Below, piece after piece: positions 1-7,622 of a stretch of 18,042 bases of DNA (the stretch's first letter is position 1; each line of letters starts with the position of its first letter). The DNA lies in NCBI GenBank assembly GCA_964520785.1, contig CAZFQG010000131.1, positions 1 through 18,042 on the forward strand, given 5' to 3'. Made by a program: the position numbers and the translations under genes. The DNA comes from CAZFQG01 sp964520785. Lineage in GTDB: Bacteria; Planctomycetota; Planctomycetia; Pirellulales; Thermoguttaceae. Below the pieces are notes generated by a model. The model saw nothing but the letters and a program-made list of their open reading frames with translations. It ran no database searches and was not told the DNA's origin.

Positions 1-306
1 GTACTCCCCCGGTGGAAAACTCTTCGGAGGGCAATGGACGCTCAAGTCGACCCCCGCGGCCGAATAAGCGACCCGGGTGAATTCCGCGTCCTTCGCGCAC
101 TGTAGTTCCCAAGACACGATATCGCGCTGCGGCCGCCACGTGAACCCCGGCGGGTTGACCGGCGACGTCTCGCCGTCGGCCGGCCGGTACCCCCACTCGT
201 TGGGCCTGGCGGGTGATTCGTCCAAATCCACTGTTTCGGCGAAGGAGGAAGCCGCCACGATGAGAATCAAGAGAGCGGAAAGCGGCGCGGAGGGAAGGGG
301 TTTCAT
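1..306 (-). CDS. DUF4962 / heparinase II/III-like secreted protein, N-terminal part (runs off the left edge)
   Basis: Only the first 102 codons are in the window. They begin at ATG 304-306, with GGAG about ten bases upstream. Residues 1-24 form a signal peptide (basic MKP start, hydrophobic LLILIVAA core, SSFA cleavage region). After it comes NEWGYRPADGETSPVNPPGF and then TWRPQ, which I recognise as the opening of the DUF4962 domain. That domain precedes the heparinase II/III alpha-toroid in exported polysaccharide lyases and related proteins. The role is therefore probably uronate-polysaccharide cleavage outside the cytoplasm; this is family knowledge, because no catalytic residue lies in this fragment. 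It follows the DUF1559 gene on the same strand after 235 bases, and may have its own promoter at 525-554. The family call is fairly safe; the substrate is unknown. Confidence 0.75.
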   Translation of the reverse strand, partial: MKPLPSAPLSALLILIVAASSFAETVDLDESPARPNEWGYRPADGETSPVNPPGFTWRPQRDIVSWELQCAKDAEFTRVAYSAAGVDLSVHCPPKSFPPGEY

Positions 307-359
307 CGGAAGACACTCCTGCTGTACGGGGCGGGGATTGCTGGCGGAAACTCGAAGCG

Positions 360-383
360 GCCCCGGCCTCGGACCGCCGGGGC
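360..383. other. GC-rich hairpin in the leader of the DUF4962 gene
   Basis: GCCCCGG at 360-366 pairs perfectly with CCGGGGC at 377-383 across a 10-nt loop. It lies 54 bases before the start codon at 306, inside the 235-base gap between the DUF1559 stop and the DUF4962 start. There is no T tract on either strand, so it is not a clear terminator. In such GC-rich DNA a 7-bp stem may be chance. I see no other gene in the gap (307-541). Confidence 0.25.
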
Positions 384-524
384 ACGAAGGACCGGACCGG
401 TCGCGACGGCCGCGGGTCGCTCCCCTGACCGGCGCCTTGCCGAGAACCGGCCACGGCCGCGGAAAGGGTTGCGCACGGACACGATGCCCGCGAACGGCGT
501 CGCCGCGAAAGACTCCTGCCTTCA

Positions 525-554
525 AGTATAGCGGCCCGCGACTACTTGTTCCAA
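525..554 (-). promoter_or_regulatory. Candidate sigma70-type promoter for the DUF4962 gene
   Basis: Read on the minus strand, TTGGAA (549-554) is followed after 18 bases by TATACT (525-530). Transcription would start near 518 and leave a leader of about 210 nt ahead of the ATG at 306. The -35 box overlaps the last codons of the DUF1559 gene. The match is 4/6 plus 5/6, so it is plausible but unproven; planctomycete promoter consensus is not well defined. Confidence 0.35.
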
Positions 555-1540
555 TCCTCCTTCGGAATGCCGCTGTCGCGGATCGCCATGAGTTGGAACA
601 GTTTGAAATCGATGTCCTCGCTGATGAAATGCGTCGATCCATCGGCGAAGAGGATGTTCGCCCCACCGGGATGGGCGGAACAAATGGGGGCTCGATTGTC
701 GGTGTTGTTGACGAGGTCGCCCCAGTAGGGGGTGTTTGTATAATCCGTGACGTAGTCGCAGGTGCAATCGTTGATGCGTCGTCCGATCGTCGTCGTATTG
801 AATACTCGCTGGTCCCACGGATTCGTCAGCGGCTCCTCCGGGTAGTTCCTGTAGGTGCCCAACCATGCGCCGTGGGGGCCGCCGCTGCGGCAATCGACCT
901 GCCGGCCCCTCGCGCCCTCTCCCCAGCGGGATTGCTCCCCGACCATCATCACATTACTCATTCCGTCCGAGATATCGGCCGGCTTGACCCACCCGGACCC
1001 ATACAGAACCCCATTCCAGGCATGGACGTTGCCGCTGTTCCAGCGTCGCCTTTCGTCTTGGCCGTCGGCGCCGGCGATTCCGGCGTAGCTCGATTCCAGA
1101 ACGTGGACCTTGCTCTGGCCCAAGTGTACGAACACGGGAAGCGTGCTCGAGGGGCAGACGAACATGGGTGGAGCGAAGTTGTCCATCGGATGCATGTTGA
1201 TCATGCCGTAATCCAGGTCGTAGGTCTGTCCGGTTTCCGTGCTGCCGTACGTTTGCGTTTGCTCCGAGAAGGGGAGAATGCACGTACACCAACTGATTCC
1301 GAACCCGGTCCGCCACCCCCCGGAACGATCGCCGGTCGCCTGTCCTCCGGCGGGGAAGGTGCCATGCGTGCTCAGATAATTGTGCAGCGCCAAGCCTTGC
1401 TGCTTTTCGTTGTTGGAACACTGCATCCTCCTTGCCGCCTCGCGGGCGGCCTGGACTGCGGGGAGCAACAGTGCGATAAGAATTCCGATGATGGCGATGA
1501 CCACCAGGAGTTCGACCAGGGTAAAACCGTTACGTTTCAT
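542..1540 (-). CDS. DUF1559 family pseudopilin-like protein with H-X9-DG C-terminus
   Basis: This 332-residue protein starts with a type IV pilin leader, MKRNG followed by FTLVELLVVIAIIGILIALL. The cleavage point is after Gly5, with Phe6 as +1 and Glu10 as the conserved +5 Glu. AVQAAREAARRMQCSNN at about residues 28-44 is the DUF1559 (SBP_bac_10) signature. Near the end, His290-Pro-Gly-Gly then seven... Asp300-Gly301 gives the H-X9-DG motif typical of the planctomycete family, which occurs in dozens to hundreds of copies per genome. The usual CSNNLKQ is CSNNEKQ here. Length is normal for the family. It is probably processed by a prepilin peptidase and assembled at the cell surface or in a secretion-like fibre; the true role of the family is unknown. 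A weak GGTGG precedes the ATG. It follows the LamG gene, with a possible terminator between them. Confidence 0.93.
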   Translation of the reverse strand: MKRNGFTLVELLVVIAIIGILIALLLPAVQAAREAARRMQCSNNEKQQGLALHNYLSTHGTFPAGGQATGDRSGGWRTGFGISWCTCILPFSEQTQTYGSTETGQTYDLDYGMINMHPMDNFAPPMFVCPSSTLPVFVHLGQSKVHVLESSYAGIAGADGQDERRRWNSGNVHAWNGVLYGSGWVKPADISDGMSNVMMVGEQSRWGEGARGRQVDCRSGGPHGAWLGTYRNYPEEPLTNPWDQRVFNTTTIGRRINDCTCDYVTDYTNTPYWGDLVNNTDNRAPICSAHPGGANILFADGSTHFISEDIDFKLFQLMAIRDSGIPKEDWNK

Positions 1541-1757
1541 GGTATTCCACCCATGTTAAGGGGGTTGGTATTCGTGGAACGAGGTCGCGTGGGGACGGAT
1601 AATCGCGATGCCGCTACTATAGGGCGGTCCCAACCGAATCGAGGGGACTGTCGAATCGACCTTCGGGCAAACAACGGTGTCCAGCTCGCCACCGAATTCC
1701 CGCAATCCATTCTCATACAAAATGCTGTTTTCGGAAAGCCTTTCTCATGAAAATCCG

Positions 1758-1792
1758 CGTCCGGCGCGAAGCCACCCGGCCCGCGCCGGACG
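1758..1792 (-). terminator. Probable intrinsic terminator of the LamG/PEP-CTERM gene
   Basis: CGTCCGGCGCG (1758-1768) and CGCGCCGGACG (1782-1792) form a perfect 11-bp stem with a 13-nt loop. It begins 16 bases past the TAA at 1809. On the minus strand the stem is preceded by AAAA and followed by CGGATTTT, so the T run is displaced by about four bases. That makes it a good hairpin with a sub-optimal tail. I see no gene elsewhere in the 1541-1808 gap. Confidence 0.6.
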
Positions 1793-1808
1793 TTTTGGAG
1801 AAAGGCGA

Positions 1809-4166
1809 TTACTTTCGCCGACGGATCGCCGAAAGGGCGATGGCGGCAATCAGGAAGAGCAGGCCGATTCCCGGTTCGGGCACGGAAGCCGGAAGCGATG
1901 CTCCCCAGTTGGCTCGGACGATGTCCAAGTCTGCGCTGTTGACGAACCCGTCGCCGTTGGCGTCGCCGCTCGTGTTCGGCTGGACGATGCCGCCCCAGTT
2001 CCCGCGGACGAGGTCCAGGTCGCCGCTGTTGACCTGGCCGTCCCCGTTGAGGTCGCCGTCGAGCGTCGGAGTCGTTCCGCCGGTACCGCTGAGGAATTGC
2101 ACCTCGCCGAGGAACGTCCACTCCTGGTCGTTGGTGAAGGTCAAACGGACGTACTGGGCGTCGTTTCCTTCGAGGTCGAGGACGAGGCGACGGGCCCAGG
2201 TCCTGCCGATCTCGGCGGTCGCGCTCGGATCGAAATCGTTGAACGCGTCGGAGAGGATCGAGCCGGAGAAGGTCGTTCCGTCGTCGCTGAACTCGACCGT
2301 CACGGTGTCCGGAGCATAGATGCCACTCTTCTGCTGGACGCAGTAGTCGATGAAGACCGAATCGAGCGTGGTCAACTCGCCCAAGTCGAAGACGATGTTG
2401 GCGCCGGTGTTTTGGAAACCGACCCATTCGCCGGTTCCGAACGCGTTGGTCCCCGTCGAACCGATGATCCCGTCGGCCAGTTGGATGCCGTCGGTATCGT
2501 CATAGGCGGGGTGTGGCTGGGTTGAGGCGTCGATCGTGTACGTAACCCCGTCAACGAATGCGAGATCCGTTTCCGCCGACTGGGACATCAACGAATAGTG
2601 GTCGGCGATCGCCTGCGTCCTGGCCTCGACCTCGGCCTCGCTCAGACCGCTGAGGTCATAGAAGGCCAATTCGTCCATCTTGCCGAGAAACGCGCCGGCG
2701 CCGTTGGCGAGCGCCGCGCCGAAGATGATGGTCCCATCCAGGGCGAAACCCGAGGAGAATCCGCCCCGGTCGACGGTCTGCACGACACCGTCCATGGCGA
2801 TGTCGACCCGGTCGGCCACGCCGAAACCGCCGCCGTTGCCGTAAAAAGTTACGACCAGATGATGCCAATCCTGGTCCGTAATCGTAGGACCGCTCTCGCC
2901 GGTACGGCCGGCGGGACTGTAGGCTTCCACGTGCTGACCTTTATACCCGTAAATCACGGCCGGGTTGTTCCTGGAACCGTTGGCGCTGATAGCATTCATC
3001 CAGTACTTCTCCACGTTTTCCCCGTCCGACTTCACCCACATCTCGACCGCCCAGGCACCGGGCATCTCCCAATCGTTCATGCCACTGACCTGGAAGAAGT
3101 CGCCGTCGCCGTCCAGCGCCGCGGCCTGGCCGAGATTGGCACTGGCGCTGGCGGCACGGGTCGCGTCGTTTTGCGGGGCGAAATGGTCATTCGTCTGGCG
3201 TCGAACAAGGTCCTGAGCGACGCTGTCGGCCGCCTCTTCGTTGAACGACCAATAGAACCGGGGATTATCCTTCAGCACCGCGTATCCGTAGGCGGTCATC
3301 GGGGTCTCAATGGGGGGAGGCGGGGGAGGCCCGGTTCCGCCCAGTTCGCGCTGCTGATTCGTCGCGATCGCCATGACGGCCGCGTCCAGTTGCGCCTCGA
3401 CGTCCCCTTCGAAGTCAAGAACGCTCGGCGTCAGGTCGTATACCGCGAAGTTGTCGATCGAACCGCCGAAAGGGGACCCGCCGGCCGTGGCGGCGCCGAC
3501 GGCGACGGCACGGAGGTCCAGCGCGGAAAAGTCGTCCCCCCCTTCGCGCGAGAACGGCTGGAGCGGACCGGAATCGACGCTGTACACCAGTTTATCCACG
3601 TACCCCTGCGTGCCGGCCGCGTTGCCGTAGGAGGCGACGACCAGCTTGTGCCACTGCCCATCGTTCAGAGTTGTCGGTCCGTCATTCGTCCTGGGGCGAC
3701 CGAAGACCTCGATCTCGGTCCCCTGGTATCCGTAGATGACGTATTGCATGTTGTGCGCCGGACCGGTAGGGCCGGAACTGGCTCCGGGCGTTCCGAACCC
3801 CGCGAGGTATTGCCCCAGTCCGCCGGTGTCGGATGCCGGAATGCGAAATTCCAGTTCCATGCACCAGGCCCCTACGAGCGACTCGGAGAACCCGGTACTC
3901 GTGTTCTGGAAGAACGCGTTGCCGCTAGCCCCGAAGTCGATTCCCTCCGTTGAATCGGGAGTGTCGTAGATCGGGGTGCTAAGACCACCGGTCTCGAAGA
4001 TCTTCACTCCGGCGACCAAGTCCGTGTAGCTGTTGTCTTCGAAACTGAAATCGTTGAAATCCCAGTACATCAGCGGTTCGTTATCCAGCAAAACCGCGCC
4101 GGCGGGCCCGGCAAACAGGCCCAATAGGAGTGCCGGCACGCAGGCCGGCCACAGGAAGCGTCTCAT
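1809..4166 (-). CDS. Large exported LamG / discoidin-like / dockerin protein with PEP-CTERM anchor
   Basis: This protein has 785 residues. The ATG at 4164-4166 has a strong GAAGGAGG ribosome site eight bases upstream. Residues 1-24 are a signal peptide ending AGPAGA. Two concanavalin-like (LamG/laminin-G_3) domains follow, at about 30-245 and 293-505, each with a 'WHxLVV' strand (residues 172-177 and 434-440). They are separated by a Pro6 linker near 280-286. Residues 531-694 look like an F5/8-type-C (discoidin-like) carbohydrate-binding domain, ending in YVRLTF and a GEVQF strand. Residues 702-755 hold two dockerin type I calcium repeats (DLNGDGQVNSGDLDLVRGNW and DANGDGFVNSADLDIVRANW). The tail is a PEP-CTERM signal: VPEPG (762-766), a hydrophobic stretch, then RRRK. 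The protein is expected to be exported, processed by an exosortase and displayed on the surface, perhaps binding polysaccharide. No enzymatic domain is visible. Confidence 0.9.
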   Translation of the reverse strand: MRRFLWPACVPALLLGLFAGPAGAVLLDNEPLMYWDFNDFSFEDNSYTDLVAGVKIFETGGLSTPIYDTPDSTEGIDFGASGNAFFQNTSTGFSESLVGAWCMELEFRIPASDTGGLGQYLAGFGTPGASSGPTGPAHNMQYVIYGYQGTEIEVFGRPRTNDGPTTLNDGQWHKLVVASYGNAAGTQGYVDKLVYSVDSGPLQPFSREGGDDFSALDLRAVAVGAATAGGSPFGGSIDNFAVYDLTPSVLDFEGDVEAQLDAAVMAIATNQQRELGGTGPPPPPPIETPMTAYGYAVLKDNPRFYWSFNEEAADSVAQDLVRRQTNDHFAPQNDATRAASASANLGQAAALDGDGDFFQVSGMNDWEMPGAWAVEMWVKSDGENVEKYWMNAISANGSRNNPAVIYGYKGQHVEAYSPAGRTGESGPTITDQDWHHLVVTFYGNGGGFGVADRVDIAMDGVVQTVDRGGFSSGFALDGTIIFGAALANGAGAFLGKMDELAFYDLSGLSEAEVEARTQAIADHYSLMSQSAETDLAFVDGVTYTIDASTQPHPAYDDTDGIQLADGIIGSTGTNAFGTGEWVGFQNTGANIVFDLGELTTLDSVFIDYCVQQKSGIYAPDTVTVEFSDDGTTFSGSILSDAFNDFDPSATAEIGRTWARRLVLDLEGNDAQYVRLTFTNDQEWTFLGEVQFLSGTGGTTPTLDGDLNGDGQVNSGDLDLVRGNWGGIVQPNTSGDANGDGFVNSADLDIVRANWGASLPASVPEPGIGLLFLIAAIALSAIRRRK

Positions 4167-4307
4167 CGGTTTCCTCCTTCAAAAAAGGGAAAGTAAAAAA
4201 AGCACACTCGGGTCAAACGTCTCAAGCGGGGCGAAGACGGGGGATCATACCCGATTTCGGGACCTCGCTTTGAATCGCGATAGGTGATAATTCCCTCCTA
4301 CAAACTC

Positions 4308-5411
4308 TCAGGTGGATGCCCTGACCACCATTTCCGGTTCAATCTCGTAACTGCGCGTATCTCGGTAATTATCGAATTCCGGCTGTTCCATGCGATCTTG
4401 AAGCAGGCGGATAATCGTCCTCGCCGCCGTCCATTGGCTCGGATCGACGGTCGTCAGCGGCGGGTCCGTCCAGTCGGCCAGGTAGTGGTTCCAGTAACCG
4501 ACCACCGCGACGTCCCCCGGCACGTGTAGGCCTCGCGCACGCAGCCGGCGAATGAACTCGGCGGCCCAGAAATCGTCATGCGCGACGATGGCGTCGGCGC
4601 GTCCGTCGCGAACGAGCCGGTCGATCGACGCCTCCACGACCGCGGTCGGAAAATCCCACCGCAGGCGGCTTTCGTCGAATCGGGCAAATGCCAACCCGTG
4701 CGGCGCGCCGTCAAAGACGAGGGACTCGTCGAACGGGCGTCCCCCCTCGCTCAGGGCATCGCGATAGCCGGCCAGCCTCGCCGCGCCGGTCGGAATACCC
4801 AGGGACATCACGGCCAGGCCGATCCGCTCGCGCCCCCGCTCGATCAAGTGGTTGACCGCCAGGCGGACCGCTTCGGCGCGATTGACCGTCACGAACGTCG
4901 CGCCCTCGATCCGAGGGTCTTCGTAGAAAACCGTGTTGGGATGCCGAGCCAGAAGATTCTCCCGGTCGCCGGGGAACCAGTTGTGGACCGCGCAGACGAC
5001 CCCGTCGACGCCGCTTCTGGTGAATTCGTTGACCTGCTTTTCAAACTGGTTCGGTCCGACGAATTCGTTGCCAATAGTGTTGCCGACCAGGGTGCGGTAC
5101 CCGATCTTGACCGCTTCCGCGTCGAGGTACTGGACCAAGAAGGACCGCAGTGGATCGCCGGCGGAGGCGACAAGGATGCCGAAAGTGAGCGACCGCTTGC
5201 CTCGTAGCTGTCTGGCGGCGTAGTTCGGTTGATATCCGAGTTCCTTCGCCGCCTCGCGGACGGCCTCGGCGGAGGAGTCGCTGTACCGCGTATTCCCCTT
5301 GCCGCCGTTGAGAACCTGGCCGGCGACCGCGCGCGAGACTCCGGCGCGCTGCGCGACATCGAAGAGGGTGATCTTCTTTCGGAAGTGGTGGTCTTTGTTG
5401 ATCGGAGGCAT
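4308..5411 (-). CDS. LacI-family transcriptional regulator
   Basis: This is a 367-residue one-component regulator. From the chosen ATG (5409-5411) the N-terminal helix-turn-helix covers residues 14-60 (ITLFDVAQRAGVSRAVAGQV, then the loop NGGKGNTRYS typical of this branch). The hinge helix is near 60-74 (YQPNYAARQLRGKRS). A periplasmic-binding-protein-like sugar-sensing domain fills 76 to about 350, with the usual VDGVV, HDDFWAAEF and VPGDVAVVGYWN segments. It should bind an operator as a dimer and respond to a sugar or glycoside. Start choice is uncertain: in-frame ATG 5451-5453 and TTG 5484-5486 would add 14 or 25 residues, and none has a convincing Shine-Dalgarno (AGGGA lies ahead of the TTG). 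It sits between the LamG gene and a divergent gene, so its targets may be local. A CCCGA-TT-TCGGG inverted repeat at 4250-4261, between its stop and the LamG start, is the only other symmetrical element in that gap. Confidence 0.92.
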   Translation of the reverse strand: MPPINKDHHFRKKITLFDVAQRAGVSRAVAGQVLNGGKGNTRYSDSSAEAVREAAKELGYQPNYAARQLRGKRSLTFGILVASAGDPLRSFLVQYLDAEAVKIGYRTLVGNTIGNEFVGPNQFEKQVNEFTRSGVDGVVCAVHNWFPGDRENLLARHPNTVFYEDPRIEGATFVTVNRAEAVRLAVNHLIERGRERIGLAVMSLGIPTGAARLAGYRDALSEGGRPFDESLVFDGAPHGLAFARFDESRLRWDFPTAVVEASIDRLVRDGRADAIVAHDDFWAAEFIRRLRARGLHVPGDVAVVGYWNHYLADWTDPPLTTVDPSQWTAARTIIRLLQDRMEQPEFDNYRDTRSYEIEPEMVVRAST

Positions 5412-5522
5412 CGGACTTAACAACCGAACGAATTTGACTGAGCGTGCGGTCATGACTCGGCCATCGCGGGCTTTTGCGCGATGCAACTGATTCCCTAACC
5501 CAGCCTAATCCACATAAACGGA

Positions 5523-5545
5523 ATACTCTGCATAACCATGAGTAT
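5523..5545. promoter_or_regulatory. Inverted repeat over the lacI-type promoter, candidate auto-operator
   Basis: ATACTC (5523-5528) and GAGTAT (5540-5545) form an inverted repeat with an 11-base spacer. The site covers the -10 box and predicted start point of the minus-strand promoter described next. An overlapping position like this is typical of autoregulation by a LacI-family dimer. LacI operators usually have a central CG and a shorter total length, which this site lacks, so binding by this regulator is only inferred. Confidence 0.35.
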
Positions 5546-5568
5546 AATCTGATTGCACGATAGGTCAA
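5541..5568 (-). promoter_or_regulatory. Sigma70-type promoter for the LacI-family gene
   Basis: On the minus strand TTGACC (5563-5568) is followed after 16 bases by TATACT (5541-5546), 5/6 matches in each box. The start point would be near 5534, which gives a leader of about 48 nt to the TTG or 123 nt to the ATG at 5411. On the plus strand the same DNA reads TATAAT at 5543-5548, so overlapping divergent transcription toward the gene at 5704 is possible, although no good plus-strand -35 box is present. Confidence 0.55.
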
Positions 5569-5703
5569 TACTTGGGACGCGTTTTTTTCGCCCAGTCGGA
5601 CTCGCTCGGCAAGACCTAGACTTCCAGAGGAAGAAGCCGGTCTCCCCATCGCTCCGGCAAATTGCCCTACCGCGTACGCGACCACATCGAAGAGGTATTC
5701 AAT

Positions 5704-6363
5704 ATGGATATACGCATTCACCCCAAAAAAACGGTTTTTTGTGTCCGTTTTCTTGGAACGGGGCTATACTGCCTCGCCGTCGCCGCCCTCGTCCCGGAAA
5801 GCACCGCGATGGACGAGCAGGAGGTCGAGGCCTCCCAAGAGGAGCGAGAGTCGGCCAGATGGGCACCGGAAAGGGATATCCGCACTCTGCGGAAAGTTCA
5901 TGAAGAGAATCGACTCGAGCTGGGCCGACAGGCCCGTTCTCTCGCCGAATCGCTTCGCGATGACGACTCCGCCGCCAAACGTGCCACCGACTGGGAGAGG
6001 AATCACGCCTTCGAAGAGCGTCTCAAGAACCGCAATGAACGAACGGACGTCTCCGAGAACCGGCAATTGAACCAGGCGCGGGTTGAGCAGGACCGAGGAA
6101 TTCACGAGGCGACCGGTTTTTCGGGAACCGAATTGATCAACCTGAACCTCCATCGCCCACAGCGGAATCTACACCCATCGTCAGAGCAGATTGAACGGTT
6201 TCGGAACCCCGACCTCAGCCGACGGCCCTTCCCACCGGGCGACGCTCTTCCAAGAGAGGGTGTTTCTCTCCGGCGAGATAGGCCTGCCCGAAGCGTGCGG
6301 CGGTCCAGTACCGTTTCAATCGTAGCAGTTGCGCCGCCGGCGAGTTGGCGGCGAACGCCGTGA
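5704..6363 (+). CDS. Exported, highly charged protein of unknown function
   Basis: I recognise no family. The ATG at 5704 is preceded by GAGGT with a 7-base spacer, which fixes the start; an upstream in-frame TTG at 5662 lacks this. The product is 219 residues. Residues 1-35 look like a signal peptide: MDIRIHPKK, then a hydrophobic stretch around LYCLAVAALV, then PESTA. Residues 36 to about 170 are very rich in Glu, Arg, Asp and Asn with few hydrophobics, so probably long helices or an extended charged rod. Codon choice looks like its neighbours through this part. The last 49 codons (6215-6363) lie antisense to the end of the acetyltransferase gene and are Arg/Pro-rich, so the true C-terminus may be shaped by that overlap. 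It diverges from the LacI-type gene, which may control it. Confidence 0.6.
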   Translation: MDIRIHPKKTVFCVRFLGTGLYCLAVAALVPESTAMDEQEVEASQEERESARWAPERDIRTLRKVHEENRLELGRQARSLAESLRDDDSAAKRATDWERNHAFEERLKNRNERTDVSENRQLNQARVEQDRGIHEATGFSGTELINLNLHRPQRNLHPSSEQIERFRNPDLSRRPFPPGDALPREGVSLRRDRPARSVRRSSTVSIVAVAPPASWRRTP

Positions 6364-7390
6364 AGCGATAGCTCCGGCGAATATGGGTTGCCCAAGGCCG
6401 TTTGACGTCTGGGTAACCACATCCCATATCCCATGATTCGTCCCCTCGTCGGCACGAGTCCTCGATGAGGCGCCGCACGAGGACGGTCCCGGGGCCGAAC
6501 CGCGAGAATTCCGGGTCGTACCCCATTCGCAAGCCGAAGAGGCGGCCGTCGAAGTGGTAGTTGTAGACGAACGCAACCGGTCTTTCATTGATCCGCAAGA
6601 GGTTCACGTCGACCGCGCCCAAAGCGGCCGCCGCGGCGTGCGCGTCCCGAAGAAACTCGCACACCGACGCGTGCGATAACGTCGTTCCGGTTGCGGACGA
6701 CCCCTGCCACGAACGCGCGGCAATCGTTACGCACTCGTCGTAGAGGTCCCATCGCGGGTCTTCGTCGCCGGTCGATTGTCCTTCGGGGCGGTAACGGAGG
6801 TATTCCACTTCCCCCGATTCGTCCAGCCTGCGTTCCAGGCGGCGGACGTTCTTCCGCCACCTCGCGTCTCGCGAATGCCAATAATCCGACCAGCCTTGCC
6901 GAAAACCTGTTTCCGGCGATGCGGCCCAGAGTTGTTTCATCGGGTGAAATCCGGCCGCGCGCATGGCGTTCTCGGTGCGGCCGTGATCGATTCCGTCGTT
7001 GTCGATCCACCGCGGATCGAGCAGGTCCCAATCCCGCGGCCGGCCGTGCAAATATGCCATTGCACGGCGGAGCATGATGGTCGGATTCGGGCCGATCGGC
7101 CCATAGAAGGAACCCCAGTCACTCAACGGATACGTCAGGCAGCGGACGAAACCGGCTCGCGTCTTCTCACGGCGGACGCACATCGGCATGATTCCGGCCG
7201 GCCTTCCGTCGTGGTAGGCCACGAGAACGCGGAGTTTTTGATCCGCCCCGAAATGTCTCCAATACGTTTGGAGCCAATCCAGTGACTGAAAAAACGTCGC
7301 GCGGCGCGTCTGACCCAATAGCATCCGCCACGGCAAACGGAGTGATTCCAGCTTGGCGGGATCATTGATTTCGACGATCGGAGAATTCAT
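6215..7390 (-). CDS. GNAT / CelD-BcsL (FemAB-like) acyltransferase
   Basis: This 391-residue protein is of the Acetyltransf_6 type. Typical segments are FFQSLDWLQTYWRHFG (near residues 33-50), a strand ending GIMPMC, then RKNVRRLERRL in the middle. The second GNAT-like half has VNLLRINERPVAFVYNYHFD, LRMGYDPEFSRFGPGTVL and YKxxWA-like KRPWATH. Such enzymes transfer acyl groups to extracellular polysaccharide or cell-envelope precursors, but the substrate here is unknown. I start at ATG 7388-7390. The open frame continues to a GTG at 7484-7486, but the extra 32 residues (Arg/Cys-rich) look unlike a family N-terminus; neither start has a clear ribosome site. The 3' end overlaps the convergent 5704 gene by 149 bases. 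It follows the methyltransferase gene on the same strand after 232 bases that contain no recognisable gene. Confidence 0.82.
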   Translation of the reverse strand: MNSPIVEINDPAKLESLRLPWRMLLGQTRRATFFQSLDWLQTYWRHFGADQKLRVLVAYHDGRPAGIMPMCVRREKTRAGFVRCLTYPLSDWGSFYGPIGPNPTIMLRRAMAYLHGRPRDWDLLDPRWIDNDGIDHGRTENAMRAAGFHPMKQLWAASPETGFRQGWSDYWHSRDARWRKNVRRLERRLDESGEVEYLRYRPEGQSTGDEDPRWDLYDECVTIAARSWQGSSATGTTLSHASVCEFLRDAHAAAAALGAVDVNLLRINERPVAFVYNYHFDGRLFGLRMGYDPEFSRFGPGTVLVRRLIEDSCRRGDESWDMGCGYPDVKRPWATHIRRSYRFTAFAANSPAAQLLRLKRYWTAARFGQAYLAGEKHPLLEERRPVGRAVG

Positions 7391-7622
7391 GACGGGGTTT
7401 CGTTTCCACAAGGGTCGGCCGAGGAGGGCCGCGAGGCACGGGGTACTTTCTCGCCGCCCTGATGAAGTGCAATCGCCGTGCCGCACCCCTCACGGTCCGC
7501 CCCCGTCGGCGCAACCTGCTACAAGATAGATGGTTACGTCGCCATGTCTTCTTTTTGCATCGTCGCCGCCGTTCCCCTTCGACACCTCCGGTTGAAAAAT
7601 GGCGACAAACGATACTCAATCG

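Noticed and set aside
77..1750. Plus-strand open frame of 557 codons
   Set aside because: It is antisense to the DUF1559 gene and the DUF4962 start, has no recognisable domain and an Arg/Pro-rich composition. It is a by-product of high GC.
2598..3953. Plus-strand open frame of 451 codons
   Set aside because: It lies fully antisense to the LamG/PEP-CTERM gene, whose domains are clear. It lacks a ribosome site and any known motif.
7391..7486. N-terminal extension of the acetyltransferase from a GTG start
   Set aside because: The 32 extra residues are Arg/Cys-rich and unlike the family, and there is no ribosome site.
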